Positions 8,474 through 14,984 of a DNA stretch of 33,005 bases are shown here, piece by piece. The stretch is taken from contig JAGVKB010000045.1 of NCBI GenBank assembly GCA_020050835.1, positions 1 to 33,005 on the forward strand. Reading direction: 5' to 3'. The notes under the pieces are model-generated. The model worked only from the letters and a program-made list of their open reading frames with translations. It was not told where the DNA came from and searched no databases. The DNA is from Candidatus Obscuribacterales bacterium. Lineage in GTDB: Bacteria > Cyanobacteriota > Vampirovibrionia > Obscuribacterales > Obscuribacteraceae. Each line of letters starts with the position of its first letter. Within the stretch, counting starts at the first letter, position 1. Made by a program: the position numbers and the translations under genes.

Positions 8474-9493
8474 TTAGAACTTCGGGCCGGTGAGTCCTCT
8501 CAGGCGGCGTTCTCTTTCTAATTGCTCGTTCTGTTCTTGCAGTCGCCGTTTTTCTTCCGCTTGCTCTTGCATAAACTTCTCAAATCTCGCTCGTTGCGCA
8601 TCAAGCTGTTCGTGTCTTATCTCTTCAATGTGCACGTCAATCTGATCTCGCATCAAGTCCAGGTATCTCCTTTCCAGGTGCTCGCGGGAGACCTTGCTGC
8701 TCTCCTGTTTTAGCTCGGGTAGAAATTGGGTACGGTGTTCCTCTACCTCGTTGGTTGCCCAGTTGAAAGAGATTCGATCGCGAGAGAGGTTTGCCGGCCT
8801 CATACGTTCTGCGAACACAGTCTGTTTGCCGGGATCAATTACAAGTGTCTTTAAGTAGGAATCGCCGGTGGTTTTACTCTCTCTGTTATGGAATGAGAGC
8901 GCACCCGTCCGCCGATCATAACTTGCATCGAAACCGAGCAGTGCCAGCTCCTGCCTGAATGGTTCGAAAGCATGAGCAAAGTATGTCTTTTCGGCGTGAT
9001 GACCTTCCCGATGCGGGCTGACACTGTTCACTAGACTCACCAAAGCTTGGATATCTCCGTGCAAGAAGGCTCCTTCCAGTTTGGACAAGGTAAGCCGGTC
9101 CGACTCTGTAAGACTTCTGGTAACTGTGGCATCAACACCGGCCGGTCTCAAGCCGGTGAAATTCAGGTAAGGACGGCTACCTTGGGGAGAGTCGAGCGGC
9201 GCAGCGAGCGCGGGCGGTTCTGCAATGGCAGGGCGAGTGTTCAGTATCTGGTTTAAATCTTGCGAGATGTATCCCCTGGTAATGATCGATTCATTAACAG
9301 CTACTTGCTGATCGTTGGTTGTCCTTGGTTGACCGAAAGGTTTGACCAAAGCATTCTGGTTCGCAGAGGCGGCGACCACCGGATAAGCTGAATCGAAGAG
9401 TTTCGCGTCGGCGGAATTGATTGCATTTGAGTCGCGCGAGTGATCAAAGCTTGATTCAATTCCCGGAAATGTGCTGTCTTTTGGTGGTGCCAT
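8474..9493 (-). CDS. Unknown protein with C-terminal coiled coil
   Basis: A 339-residue protein that I do not recognise. The first 130 residues are Ser/Asn/Pro/Ala-rich and probably disordered. Residues about 130-240 look folded, with mixed charged and aromatic positions (HAEKTYFAHAFEPFRQELALLGFDASYDRR begins this part). The last 100 residues are very rich in Glu, Arg, Gln and Leu and should form a long coiled coil ending in RRLRGLTGPKF. There is no signal peptide or membrane segment, so it is likely cytoplasmic. ATG 9493 has TGGAG about nine bases upstream. It lies downstream of the USP gene pair on the same strand, 289 bases away, and has direct repeats in its own upstream region that may regulate it. 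Its stop is six bases from the end of the convergent USP relic. Confidence 0.75.
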   Translation of the reverse strand: MAPPKDSTFPGIESSFDHSRDSNAINSADAKLFDSAYPVVAASANQNALVKPFGQPRTTNDQQVAVNESIITRGYISQDLNQILNTRPAIAEPPALAAPLDSPQGSRPYLNFTGLRPAGVDATVTRSLTESDRLTLSKLEGAFLHGDIQALVSLVNSVSPHREGHHAEKTYFAHAFEPFRQELALLGFDASYDRRTGALSFHNRESKTTGDSYLKTLVIDPGKQTVFAERMRPANLSRDRISFNWATNEVEEHRTQFLPELKQESSKVSREHLERRYLDLMRDQIDVHIEEIRHEQLDAQRARFEKFMQEQAEEKRRLQEQNEQLERERRLRGLTGPKF

Positions 9494-9580
9494 GAATTTA
9501 CTCCAGGGGCAAGGCGGCGCTGCGAGCGAGCTTGGATTTACAAAGAGTCGAAAGGGAATATGCTGATGCTAACTTCCTGT

Positions 9581-9599
9581 CGGTGACACCCCGGTGACA
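9581..9599 (-). promoter_or_regulatory. Direct repeats with 11-bp period (OmpR/PhoB-type operator candidate)
   Basis: CGGTGACA occurs at 9581-9588 and again at 9592-9599, exactly 11 bases apart. On the minus strand this reads TTGTCAC, four bases, GTGTCAC. The architecture (two 7-mers with TGTCA cores, one helical turn apart) is that of an OmpR-family or PhoB-type binding site. A weak -10-like TAGCAT follows 11 bases downstream on the minus strand, about 75 bases before the start of the 339-residue gene. The function is inferred. Confidence 0.35.
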
Positions 9600-9782
9600 A
9601 TGCGTCATAGATTAAAGGTATGTGCGGTTGACAGCCGAAATTGCCACGTCGGCAGCTGCTTGATGGGAAGCTATCACGAGCAGTTCTTAGGGGCGGCAGG
9701 CACGGCGACGCGCCAGACTTGCCCGACTCTGTAGCGATGGCTGCTTGTGGCCGCTGATGAGATCTCTCGTATAAGTAGCCGG

Positions 9783-10736
9783 CTACCGGTTGCGGTTCTT
9801 CACAGCGCTCAGGTCGGTTGTAGATAGAGTGAGAGGCTGCTCCTCTGGGCAAAGCATGATACATGGTAGTGTCAAATGCCTTATGAAGAAAGCTGGCGAA
9901 CTTCCAAAGACAGTGATTCTTTGTCCGGACAGCTGTCGGGAGGGAATCACCATCAATGTATTCCCGAGGGCGTTCCATTCAAGGTCTTCTTCCGTGCACC
10001 ACCAGGCCGTTTTGTCTTCGGTCAATATGTTGTTGTTGATTCGCTTAACGTATATTGGAACGTTTTCGGTTTTCGGATTGGCAGTTCGCAGATCGTCGAC
10101 GAATTGTTTCGCCCCTTCCTCGTGAACTCCGGAAGATAAAACTGCTATATGCGGCTTGAGGGAAAGACTGGCTGCGGTGGCCAGGCAAGAATTGAGGTAC
10201 CCTTCGTTTATATGTTTGATCGAAGTAATAATGCGCATTTCCGACAGAAAGTCGCACCGGTCTTGAACGACAAGCAGCGGACTCGGGCACTCATGGGCTA
10301 GACTCTCCGCTACGGAGTATCTGAAAGATCTTCTGCGTTCGTCTTCAATCGGCTCGACCAAGCCGGGGCGATGACCGATGATCACTAAGTCATGTTTCGG
10401 GGCATGGCTACAGATTCTTTCAATTGGATCACCTTCCTCGATCAAGGCTGTACCGCTTAGGCCTGCACCATCTTCGTGCATTTCAAAGACTTCGACCAGT
10501 TTCCTGCCAATCGAATTGAGCGATAAGAGTAACTTTTCTCGCTCGCTAATGAACAGCCCGCTTCCGATAAATCCAGTTCGATCGTATCCTAGCAGTTCCC
10601 ATGCTGCCCGCGTATCTACCACGTGGAGGGCATTGAGTGTCGCATCAGCTTTCTTGGCAAGAGACCACCCGAGTTCGGCGGCGAATCTAGACCGTTCCGA
10701 TGCGCTAAGACCTAACAGAAAACTATTCTTCTTCAT
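9783..10736 (-). CDS. Two-domain universal stress protein-like protein
   Basis: A 317-residue protein with two USP-like halves (about 1-160 and 165-300). The first half opens with a beta strand (SFLLGLSASE) and ends DLVIIGHRPG ... RYSVAESLAHECPSPLLVVQ; the second ends LTLPCIMLCPEE. This is the alpha/beta Rossmann-like fold order of USPs. The canonical ATP-binding signature G-x2-G-x9-G-S/T is absent; an I-G-H-R motif stands in its place, so nucleotide binding is doubtful. It is clearly paralogous to the plus-strand protein at 17998-18927, sharing ALHV(V/I)D, a GSG(L/P)F stretch, IGHR and RYS-A-E. It follows the short USP gene (stop 10800) by 63 bases, and both are probably on one transcript. 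The role is presumably stress or starvation survival, with no defined partner. Confidence 0.8.
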   Translation of the reverse strand: MKKNSFLLGLSASERSRFAAELGWSLAKKADATLNALHVVDTRAAWELLGYDRTGFIGSGLFISEREKLLLSLNSIGRKLVEVFEMHEDGAGLSGTALIEEGDPIERICSHAPKHDLVIIGHRPGLVEPIEDERRRSFRYSVAESLAHECPSPLLVVQDRCDFLSEMRIITSIKHINEGYLNSCLATAASLSLKPHIAVLSSGVHEEGAKQFVDDLRTANPKTENVPIYVKRINNNILTEDKTAWWCTEEDLEWNALGNTLMVIPSRQLSGQRITVFGSSPAFFIRHLTLPCIMLCPEEQPLTLSTTDLSAVKNRNR

Positions 10737-10799
10737 GATTTGACTGAGCCTCTTGACTGTTCGACTTTCAATTTGCCGCGGCTTTTGGCTGGTCGCATC

Positions 10800-11324
10800 T
10801 TATGTGGCGGCAACACTGTCCTGTCCTGCACCATCGGCTTTGCTCTTGCCCTTACTTGATACGGCATGTGGGCGTGCATCTTTTTTACCCGGCCGGATGA
10901 TCTCGACCGAACAAGGTGCATGAGCTGCCACCGCTCTGGAAACGCTACCTAAGATGAAACGGGGACAGATGTTTGTTCCGTGAGCGCCCAGGATGAGCTT
11001 ATCGGCTGACCAGCCTATTGCTGAGTCAATAATCTGTGTTTTGACATTTCCCTCTTTGATGTCGTAATGGACGATGCAATTTGCAATGCTGTCTTCCAGC
11101 TGCTTGCGGGCTTTTGCACAGAGGGACTGAGCATAATTCAACCGCCTTGAATGGGCGTTCTCAATCACAGTGTCCCAATTTCGGTCGCTCCTTTCCAGCC
11201 AATTGACCGGCTCGAGTATCTGAAGGAGCTTAAACTGCGTGTCAGCAGGCCACTTACGTCTACATACTTCGTTTATAACTTCAGTTGAGTAAGGTGAATC
11301 ATCTAAGGCAATTATTACTTTCAC
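10800..11324 (-). CDS. Universal stress protein (UspA family)
   Basis: A 174-residue single-domain USP. It starts with MKVIIALDDSPYS, the beta1 strand and Asp of the ATP site. It carries GAHGTNICPRFILGS, an exact G-x2-G-x9-G-S nucleotide-binding signature, followed by the terminal strand APCSVEII. A Lys/Ser/Gly-rich tail of about 30 residues extends beyond the normal end. ATP-binding USPs act in the cytoplasm in growth arrest, oxygen limitation and redox stress. The start codon is GTG 11324, with AAGGAG at 11333-11338 eight bases upstream. A good sigma70-type promoter lies about 165 bases upstream. The protein resembles the 165-residue USP at 14317-14814 (shared K-W-P-x-D-T-x-F segment), which suggests local duplication. 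Confidence 0.9.
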   Translation of the reverse strand: MKVIIALDDSPYSTEVINEVCRRKWPADTQFKLLQILEPVNWLERSDRNWDTVIENAHSRRLNYAQSLCAKARKQLEDSIANCIVHYDIKEGNVKTQIIDSAIGWSADKLILGAHGTNICPRFILGSVSRAVAAHAPCSVEIIRPGKKDARPHAVSSKGKSKADGAGQDSVAAT

Positions 11325-11488
11325 TTTCCTAACTCCTTGAAACGGACTATGCTTTTGCCACTTCGGCGCTGGGATTTGCTAGATGAATTGCGATAACTGA
11401 GCCGGTAGCCTGGGTTACTGATACTTTGTAAAACCCGCAATGAAAGGGTCGGCGATCCACCTTTCGAGATGACTTTCATTCATTGCTG

Positions 11489-11518
11489 CTTATACTGCAG
11501 TAATCCCTACTGTCTCAA
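11489..11518 (-). promoter_or_regulatory. Sigma70-type promoter of the USP gene pair
   Basis: On the minus strand TTGAGA (complement of 11513-11518) is followed after 18 bases by TATAAG (complement of 11489-11494). Each hexamer matches the consensus at five of six positions. Transcription would start near 11482, leaving a leader of roughly 158 bases before GTG 11324. I see nothing else in the gap 11325-11749: no further ORF, no clear terminator and no recognisable FNR-type dyad. Confidence 0.5.
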
Positions 11519-11749
11519 TTTTTCAACATTGCAGCAAGAATCGCGTCATCCGTCCTGCCGAGTTACACATATCCATTAGGCTGATTTTGAACGGCTGGCA
11601 GGCAATAAGCCGGACTTGGCAATTGGCCAGTGGCTGGCGTGCGCAGCTGCTCGATGTACTCTCTCCGGCTACTTCAAGGTTTGTCGGACCGGAAAAGGCG
11701 CATTGCTAAATGCCTTTGCTTCGACGCAAGGAATGAAGTTGAGTTGAGG

Positions 11750-12643
11750 TTACTTCTGGGGTGGTAGCGTCATTAGAAAGTCGGAGATGAGCGTAATATC
11801 CTGTGCGGTCAGTTTAGGCTGTTGAGGCATCTTGTTCTTGGTACCATGCGGTGAAACATGCGCGGCAACTAAGGCGCGGCCTAGACGTATACCCACTCCA
11901 TCGAGGCTTGGCCCGAAGGAACCGCCTACTCCGCCAACTGCATGGCAAGCAGCGCATCCCTCAGCCGAAAAAAGCCGGCGACCTTCCTGGAGCTCTTTAG
12001 ATGATGGCGCCGATTTATGCGGTACTAATTCCGGTATCACTGATTCTGTACCAGCCGGCCGGTGTGCTTTCACGATGAATCCCCCGGTTGGCTCCGGTAG
12101 TGTTAACAAATAGCTGACTAGCGCCTTTACTTCCGCCGGGGACGCCTGCGGGTGCGGCATCAGGTTAGGCCTGTCGCCAAAGGCTTCGGAAAAATCCTTG
12201 ACATTCCTTTCAGGATCGGTCAGGTGAGCGATGAGCCATTGCTCTCCTCGGTGGCCTCCTACTCCGTCTAACGGAGGCCCAACGTTATCTCCGCGTCCGC
12301 CTACCGAGTGGCACTGAGCGCAATGTCGTTGCTCGAATAGTTGTTGACCCTGCCGACTTTGTGCTGTAGCAGCCGCCGGAGTGTAGCCGGTCGGTGGAAA
12401 GAAGTAAGGCGGTAGTTGGTGGTGCTCGATCAGCTGCTCTCTTTCCGATTCACTTAGTGGAAAAATTCTCAAATAGCCGTCATCCTCCAACTCGAGCGTC
12501 TTAGCCGATGCGACCAGGGCATTGCCGTTCGGAGCGCTATCTTTCGTCGCCAAAGGAAGCAATGACAGAAAGGCAGTGAAAAGCAGTAACAAGCCCGCGG
12601 GGATGAAAGTTCTGATATCTCTTGCTCCGCTTGTTCGAACCAA
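11750..12643 (-). CDS. Membrane-anchored diheme cytochrome c
   Basis: A 297-residue c-type cytochrome. Residues about 12-31 form a hydrophobic anchor or uncleaved signal. Two class-I cytochrome c domains follow. Heme 1 binds CAQCH at 108-112, with likely axial ligand M162 (NLMPHP). Heme 2 binds CAACH at 230-234, with likely axial ligand M272 (KNKMPQQP). Each domain has the VGPPLDGVG or FGPSLDGVG loop typical of cytochromes in cytochrome-oxidase-like chains. It would carry electrons on the periplasmic face of the inner membrane. The only usable start is TTG 12643, because a TAA lies six bases upstream in the same frame; no strong ribosome site is seen, so the N-terminus is the least certain part. 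Its neighbours are a hemerythrin-RIC protein upstream and USPs downstream, pointing to respiratory or low-oxygen stress. Confidence 0.88.
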   Translation of the reverse strand: MVRTSGARDIRTFIPAGLLLLFTAFLSLLPLATKDSAPNGNALVASAKTLELEDDGYLRIFPLSESEREQLIEHHQLPPYFFPPTGYTPAAATAQSRQGQQLFEQRHCAQCHSVGGRGDNVGPPLDGVGGHRGEQWLIAHLTDPERNVKDFSEAFGDRPNLMPHPQASPAEVKALVSYLLTLPEPTGGFIVKAHRPAGTESVIPELVPHKSAPSSKELQEGRRLFSAEGCAACHAVGGVGGSFGPSLDGVGIRLGRALVAAHVSPHGTKNKMPQQPKLTAQDITLISDFLMTLPPQK

Positions 12644-12815
12644 ACTAAATTACCATCATAGCCAAAAAATATCTGCCTCAGCATGATTTTAGGTTTGAAA
12701 TCAACCGGATGCAAGCATCATTACCGGGATCGACCAGGTTGCTAACCAGGAAATCATGAAGCGGTCTCAATCAGAATTGAACTGGCTAGCAATCTGGCAA
12801 TACTGTTTACTGTGC

Positions 12816-13880
12816 CTATTGTTTGAGCGCGAAGTTGAATGGACGATATTCGCGATTGCGGTGCCAGGTTCTTGCTTGTACTTCGGCGAGCAGATAGGTC
12901 ATAGGATTTTTTTGAATCACCGGCTGATAACTGCTCGATTGGGGGTATAGCTCCGCGCCGATCATTAACGAAAGGATGACTGCGACAGCCGCTGTGATGG
13001 CTATCGATTTTAGCTTTGATTTGGCTTTTGGCTCGAACGCGTGGCTGAGGCGGCCAGCCGGCAGGAGTGGAGTTTTGTCTGGGTCCTCGTGACAGTGGTC
13101 TTGCTGGTCGTTCATGCTCTGGTTGTTTGCGTTTAACAGATTAGCCAGGGGCCAAAGGAGATGAGTCTCTTCCCGGATGTGTGCTTCCAGGTCAAGCTCT
13201 AGATCGATTAGTGCTTCCAGCCAGATACGATAATCGAGCGCTTCGTGCCCGGTAAAATGAATGCTTGCAGCAGCCTCTCTAATTTCCTTGTATTCGTGTA
13301 ATATCTCTTCGTCTTCCGCGTCTACGATACTCTCTACATCATTGAGCTCGCAGGAAAGCGGTCTGTTCCAACTCTCAAACAGATCATTGCTTTCTAATCG
13401 TGGGAAGAGAAAGCTCTCCTCATTCAGCAGATGCAACATCACTTCTTCCGTGTAAGTTTGGAAGATCTCACGAATTTGAATAATCTCGGCATGCTCTTTC
13501 CCGAGCTTCTTTGTAAACGCGTCAATCTGCTTGTGCAAGAGCGGCAATTCCTTCTTCAGGCGAGCATGATGCTTCTGTCGTATGTGCTGAATTGTATGTC
13601 GCACGATTGACTCGAGCGTCCAGCTATCAAATTTCGTACTGACCTTACAGCCATCGCAGGCTTGGATGGAATTGACAATCTCGATGGGATTTATGTCATT
13701 TTGGTTGCAGACCTTCACTAGTGAGTCTCTAAGACCGCAAGAGAAGCCCAGTCCGGAAGCTTCTATGACGCGGGCTCGCAGTGGATTGTCTTTAACGATT
13801 GTGCCTATATCCTGCTGCAAAATCTTGTTTGAGCTTTCATTGCTATACGCCGATGTGGGCGTAAGCTGTCTGGTGTTCAT
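12816..13880 (-). CDS. DUF542-hemerythrin (RIC/ScdA/YtfE-like) protein with C-terminal membrane anchor
   Basis: A 354-residue protein with an N-terminal ScdA_N/DUF542 region (about 22-78) and a hemerythrin HHE domain (about 88-250). In the DUF542 part the usual Cys-Cys-Gly-Gly is FSCGLRDSL, so only C48 of the pair remains; C58, C75 and C78 follow. Iron ligands can be assigned by pattern: H104/H105, H150-x3-E154, H195 and H234-x3-E238, matching the two H-x3-E pairs of E. coli YtfE. After the domain comes a linker, a hydrophobic helix (about 291-309) and a 45-residue tail, which is not part of ordinary RIC proteins of about 220 residues. The family repairs Fe-S clusters after nitric oxide or oxidative damage and may reduce NO. 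The anchor suggests the iron centre works at the membrane. ATG 13880 has GAGGG just upstream. Confidence 0.8.
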   Translation of the reverse strand: MNTRQLTPTSAYSNESSNKILQQDIGTIVKDNPLRARVIEASGLGFSCGLRDSLVKVCNQNDINPIEIVNSIQACDGCKVSTKFDSWTLESIVRHTIQHIRQKHHARLKKELPLLHKQIDAFTKKLGKEHAEIIQIREIFQTYTEEVMLHLLNEESFLFPRLESNDLFESWNRPLSCELNDVESIVDAEDEEILHEYKEIREAAASIHFTGHEALDYRIWLEALIDLELDLEAHIREETHLLWPLANLLNANNQSMNDQQDHCHEDPDKTPLLPAGRLSHAFEPKAKSKLKSIAITAAVAVILSLMIGAELYPQSSSYQPVIQKNPMTYLLAEVQARTWHRNREYRPFNFALKQ

Positions 13881-14316
13881 GTCAATCCCTCTCGGTCTTG
13901 CGTGCCAGCCAAACCCGAAGCTCTCACGGAACGCTGTCTTCGGAGTGGCTTGGACCGTTCTGCATACCAGGGATGCCGGGGTGCCTTCGAATAGAATTGG
14001 AGTATTGATTGGAATGAACTTGACTGTCCCTTCACGCGCAAATGCAATCAGCTTTGTTCGATTCCTGTTGCCAATTTAGCTTACTTATTTGAGTATGACT
14101 GTTTGACGGATCGGTATCATCCTTCTAAAGTATGATTCAACAAGATGATCTTTTCGGAGCAGGAAGTTCTTCCGGTGCGGAGTCGCACGCTTGGACACAG
14201 TGTGCGTTCTTAAGTCGTGTAGCACCAAAAATAGTGGCAAGGAAGAGAGGCAATGCAGGCAGCTCTCTCCAAGCAGGCAGTTCGTTAGTGGCTTTCTCTC
14301 AAGACGCGACCGATCA
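13881..14316 (+). other. Intergenic stretch with no supported gene
   Basis: The 436 bases between the hemerythrin gene and the next USP gene contain only short frames without ribosome sites or recognisable protein patterns on either strand. A short direct repeat GCAGGCAG occurs twice near 14256-14280. No convincing promoter, terminator or RNA gene was found. Confidence 0.5.
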
Positions 14317-14814
14317 CTAACAGGTTGCTTGAGCTTTCTCTCTGAGCAACTTATCGGCATTGGACTGCTGTTCTGTTTCGTCGTCTTTACGAATTACTAC
14401 AACTGAGCAACTTGCGTTTGAGACTACTCCCAGTGATACACTGCCTAGAATAAAGAGACTAATCCCCTTTCTTCCGTGCGATCCAAGCACTATCATGTCT
14501 GCCTTCCAAGCGCTGGCGGAGGCGATAATTCTTTGCACCGGGCTTCCTTCCATGACTATCTCTTCGACCGAAGCTTTAGGCATTGCCTTTTTGAGCTCTG
14601 CCGCTGCCTCGCTGCTGACTTTACAGGCATAGTGGTGGCGGTCTTCTAGATATTGAGCCAGCGTCTGCGATGCCGTCAGTTCACGTTCCGGCGGTGTCCA
14701 TTCAATAATGTGCAACACCCTAAATTCCGTATCTTCCGGCCACTTATGCTGACAGGCAAACTTGGTTATAGCTGCGCCGAACTCTTGATCGGCGATTGCG
14801 AGTAAAACTTTCAT
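14317..14814 (-). CDS. Universal stress protein (UspA family)
   Basis: A 165-residue single-domain USP with beta1 MKVLLAIAD and the full nucleotide signature GSHGRKGISLFILGS (G-x2-G-x9-G-S). The terminal strand is ASCSVVVI, followed by a short charged tail. The first Asp loop (AIADQEF) departs from the usual A-x-D-G-S, so affinity for ATP may differ. A strong ribosome site (GGAAGGAG) lies seven bases before ATG 14814. The gene sits 169 bases behind PEP synthase on the same strand. That gap holds several inverted repeats, so it could be independently promoted. The K-W-P-E-D-T-E-F segment links it to the USP at 10800-11324. Confidence 0.9.
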   Translation of the reverse strand: MKVLLAIADQEFGAAITKFACQHKWPEDTEFRVLHIIEWTPPERELTASQTLAQYLEDRHHYACKVSSEAAAELKKAMPKASVEEIVMEGSPVQRIIASASAWKADMIVLGSHGRKGISLFILGSVSLGVVSNASCSVVVIRKDDETEQQSNADKLLREKAQATC

Positions 14815-14851
14815 GATCGGTCTCCTTCCCTTTCTTTTCCTTTTAACTAAT

Positions 14852-14921
14852 TGATACAGTGTTTTAATTAGGTATCAGACCAGGCTAACGTCAGTCTGAT
14901 CGGGCTAACGACCCTCGTTAG
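14852..14921 (-). promoter_or_regulatory. Cluster of inverted repeats upstream of USP gene
   Basis: Three dyads lie in the leader region. TGATAC 14852-14857 pairs with GTATCA 14872-14877. ATCAGAC 14874-14880 pairs with GTCTGAT 14894-14900. CTAACGA 14905-14911 pairs with TCGTTAG 14915-14921 across a CCC loop. GGCTAACG is also directly repeated 20 bases apart (14883 and 14903). They could be operator half-sites or RNA hairpins between PEP synthase and the USP gene. No clear -10/-35 pair was found among them. Confidence 0.35.
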
Positions 14922-14966
14922 AGGCCCGCATTCGGTTTGATTCCGGGCTGGACCTCGGTTGCTGGC

Positions 14967-14984
14967 GCCGGCTGGAGTGCCGGC
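14967..14984 (-). terminator. Weak hairpin at the PEP synthase stop codon
   Basis: GCCGGC at 14967-14972 and again at 14979-14984 can pair around a six-base loop, and the stem touches the PEP synthase TAG (14984-14986). There is no downstream U run, so it would be at best a partial or factor-assisted terminator. Confidence 0.25.

Noticed and set aside
12682-12697. FNR-like dyad TTGA-AA-TCAA near the cytochrome gene
   Set aside because: The half-sites are too close; FNR sites need TTGAT-N4-ATCAA. No proper site was found in the island.
13666-14079. 137-residue plus-strand frame partly in the gap after the hemerythrin gene
   Set aside because: Its first half is antisense to the hemerythrin protein. 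The remainder lacks a ribosome site and a recognisable pattern.
14085-14360. 91-residue minus-strand frame next to the USP gene
   Set aside because: It overlaps the USP C-terminus in another frame and has no ribosome site. I looked for USP relics here and found none.
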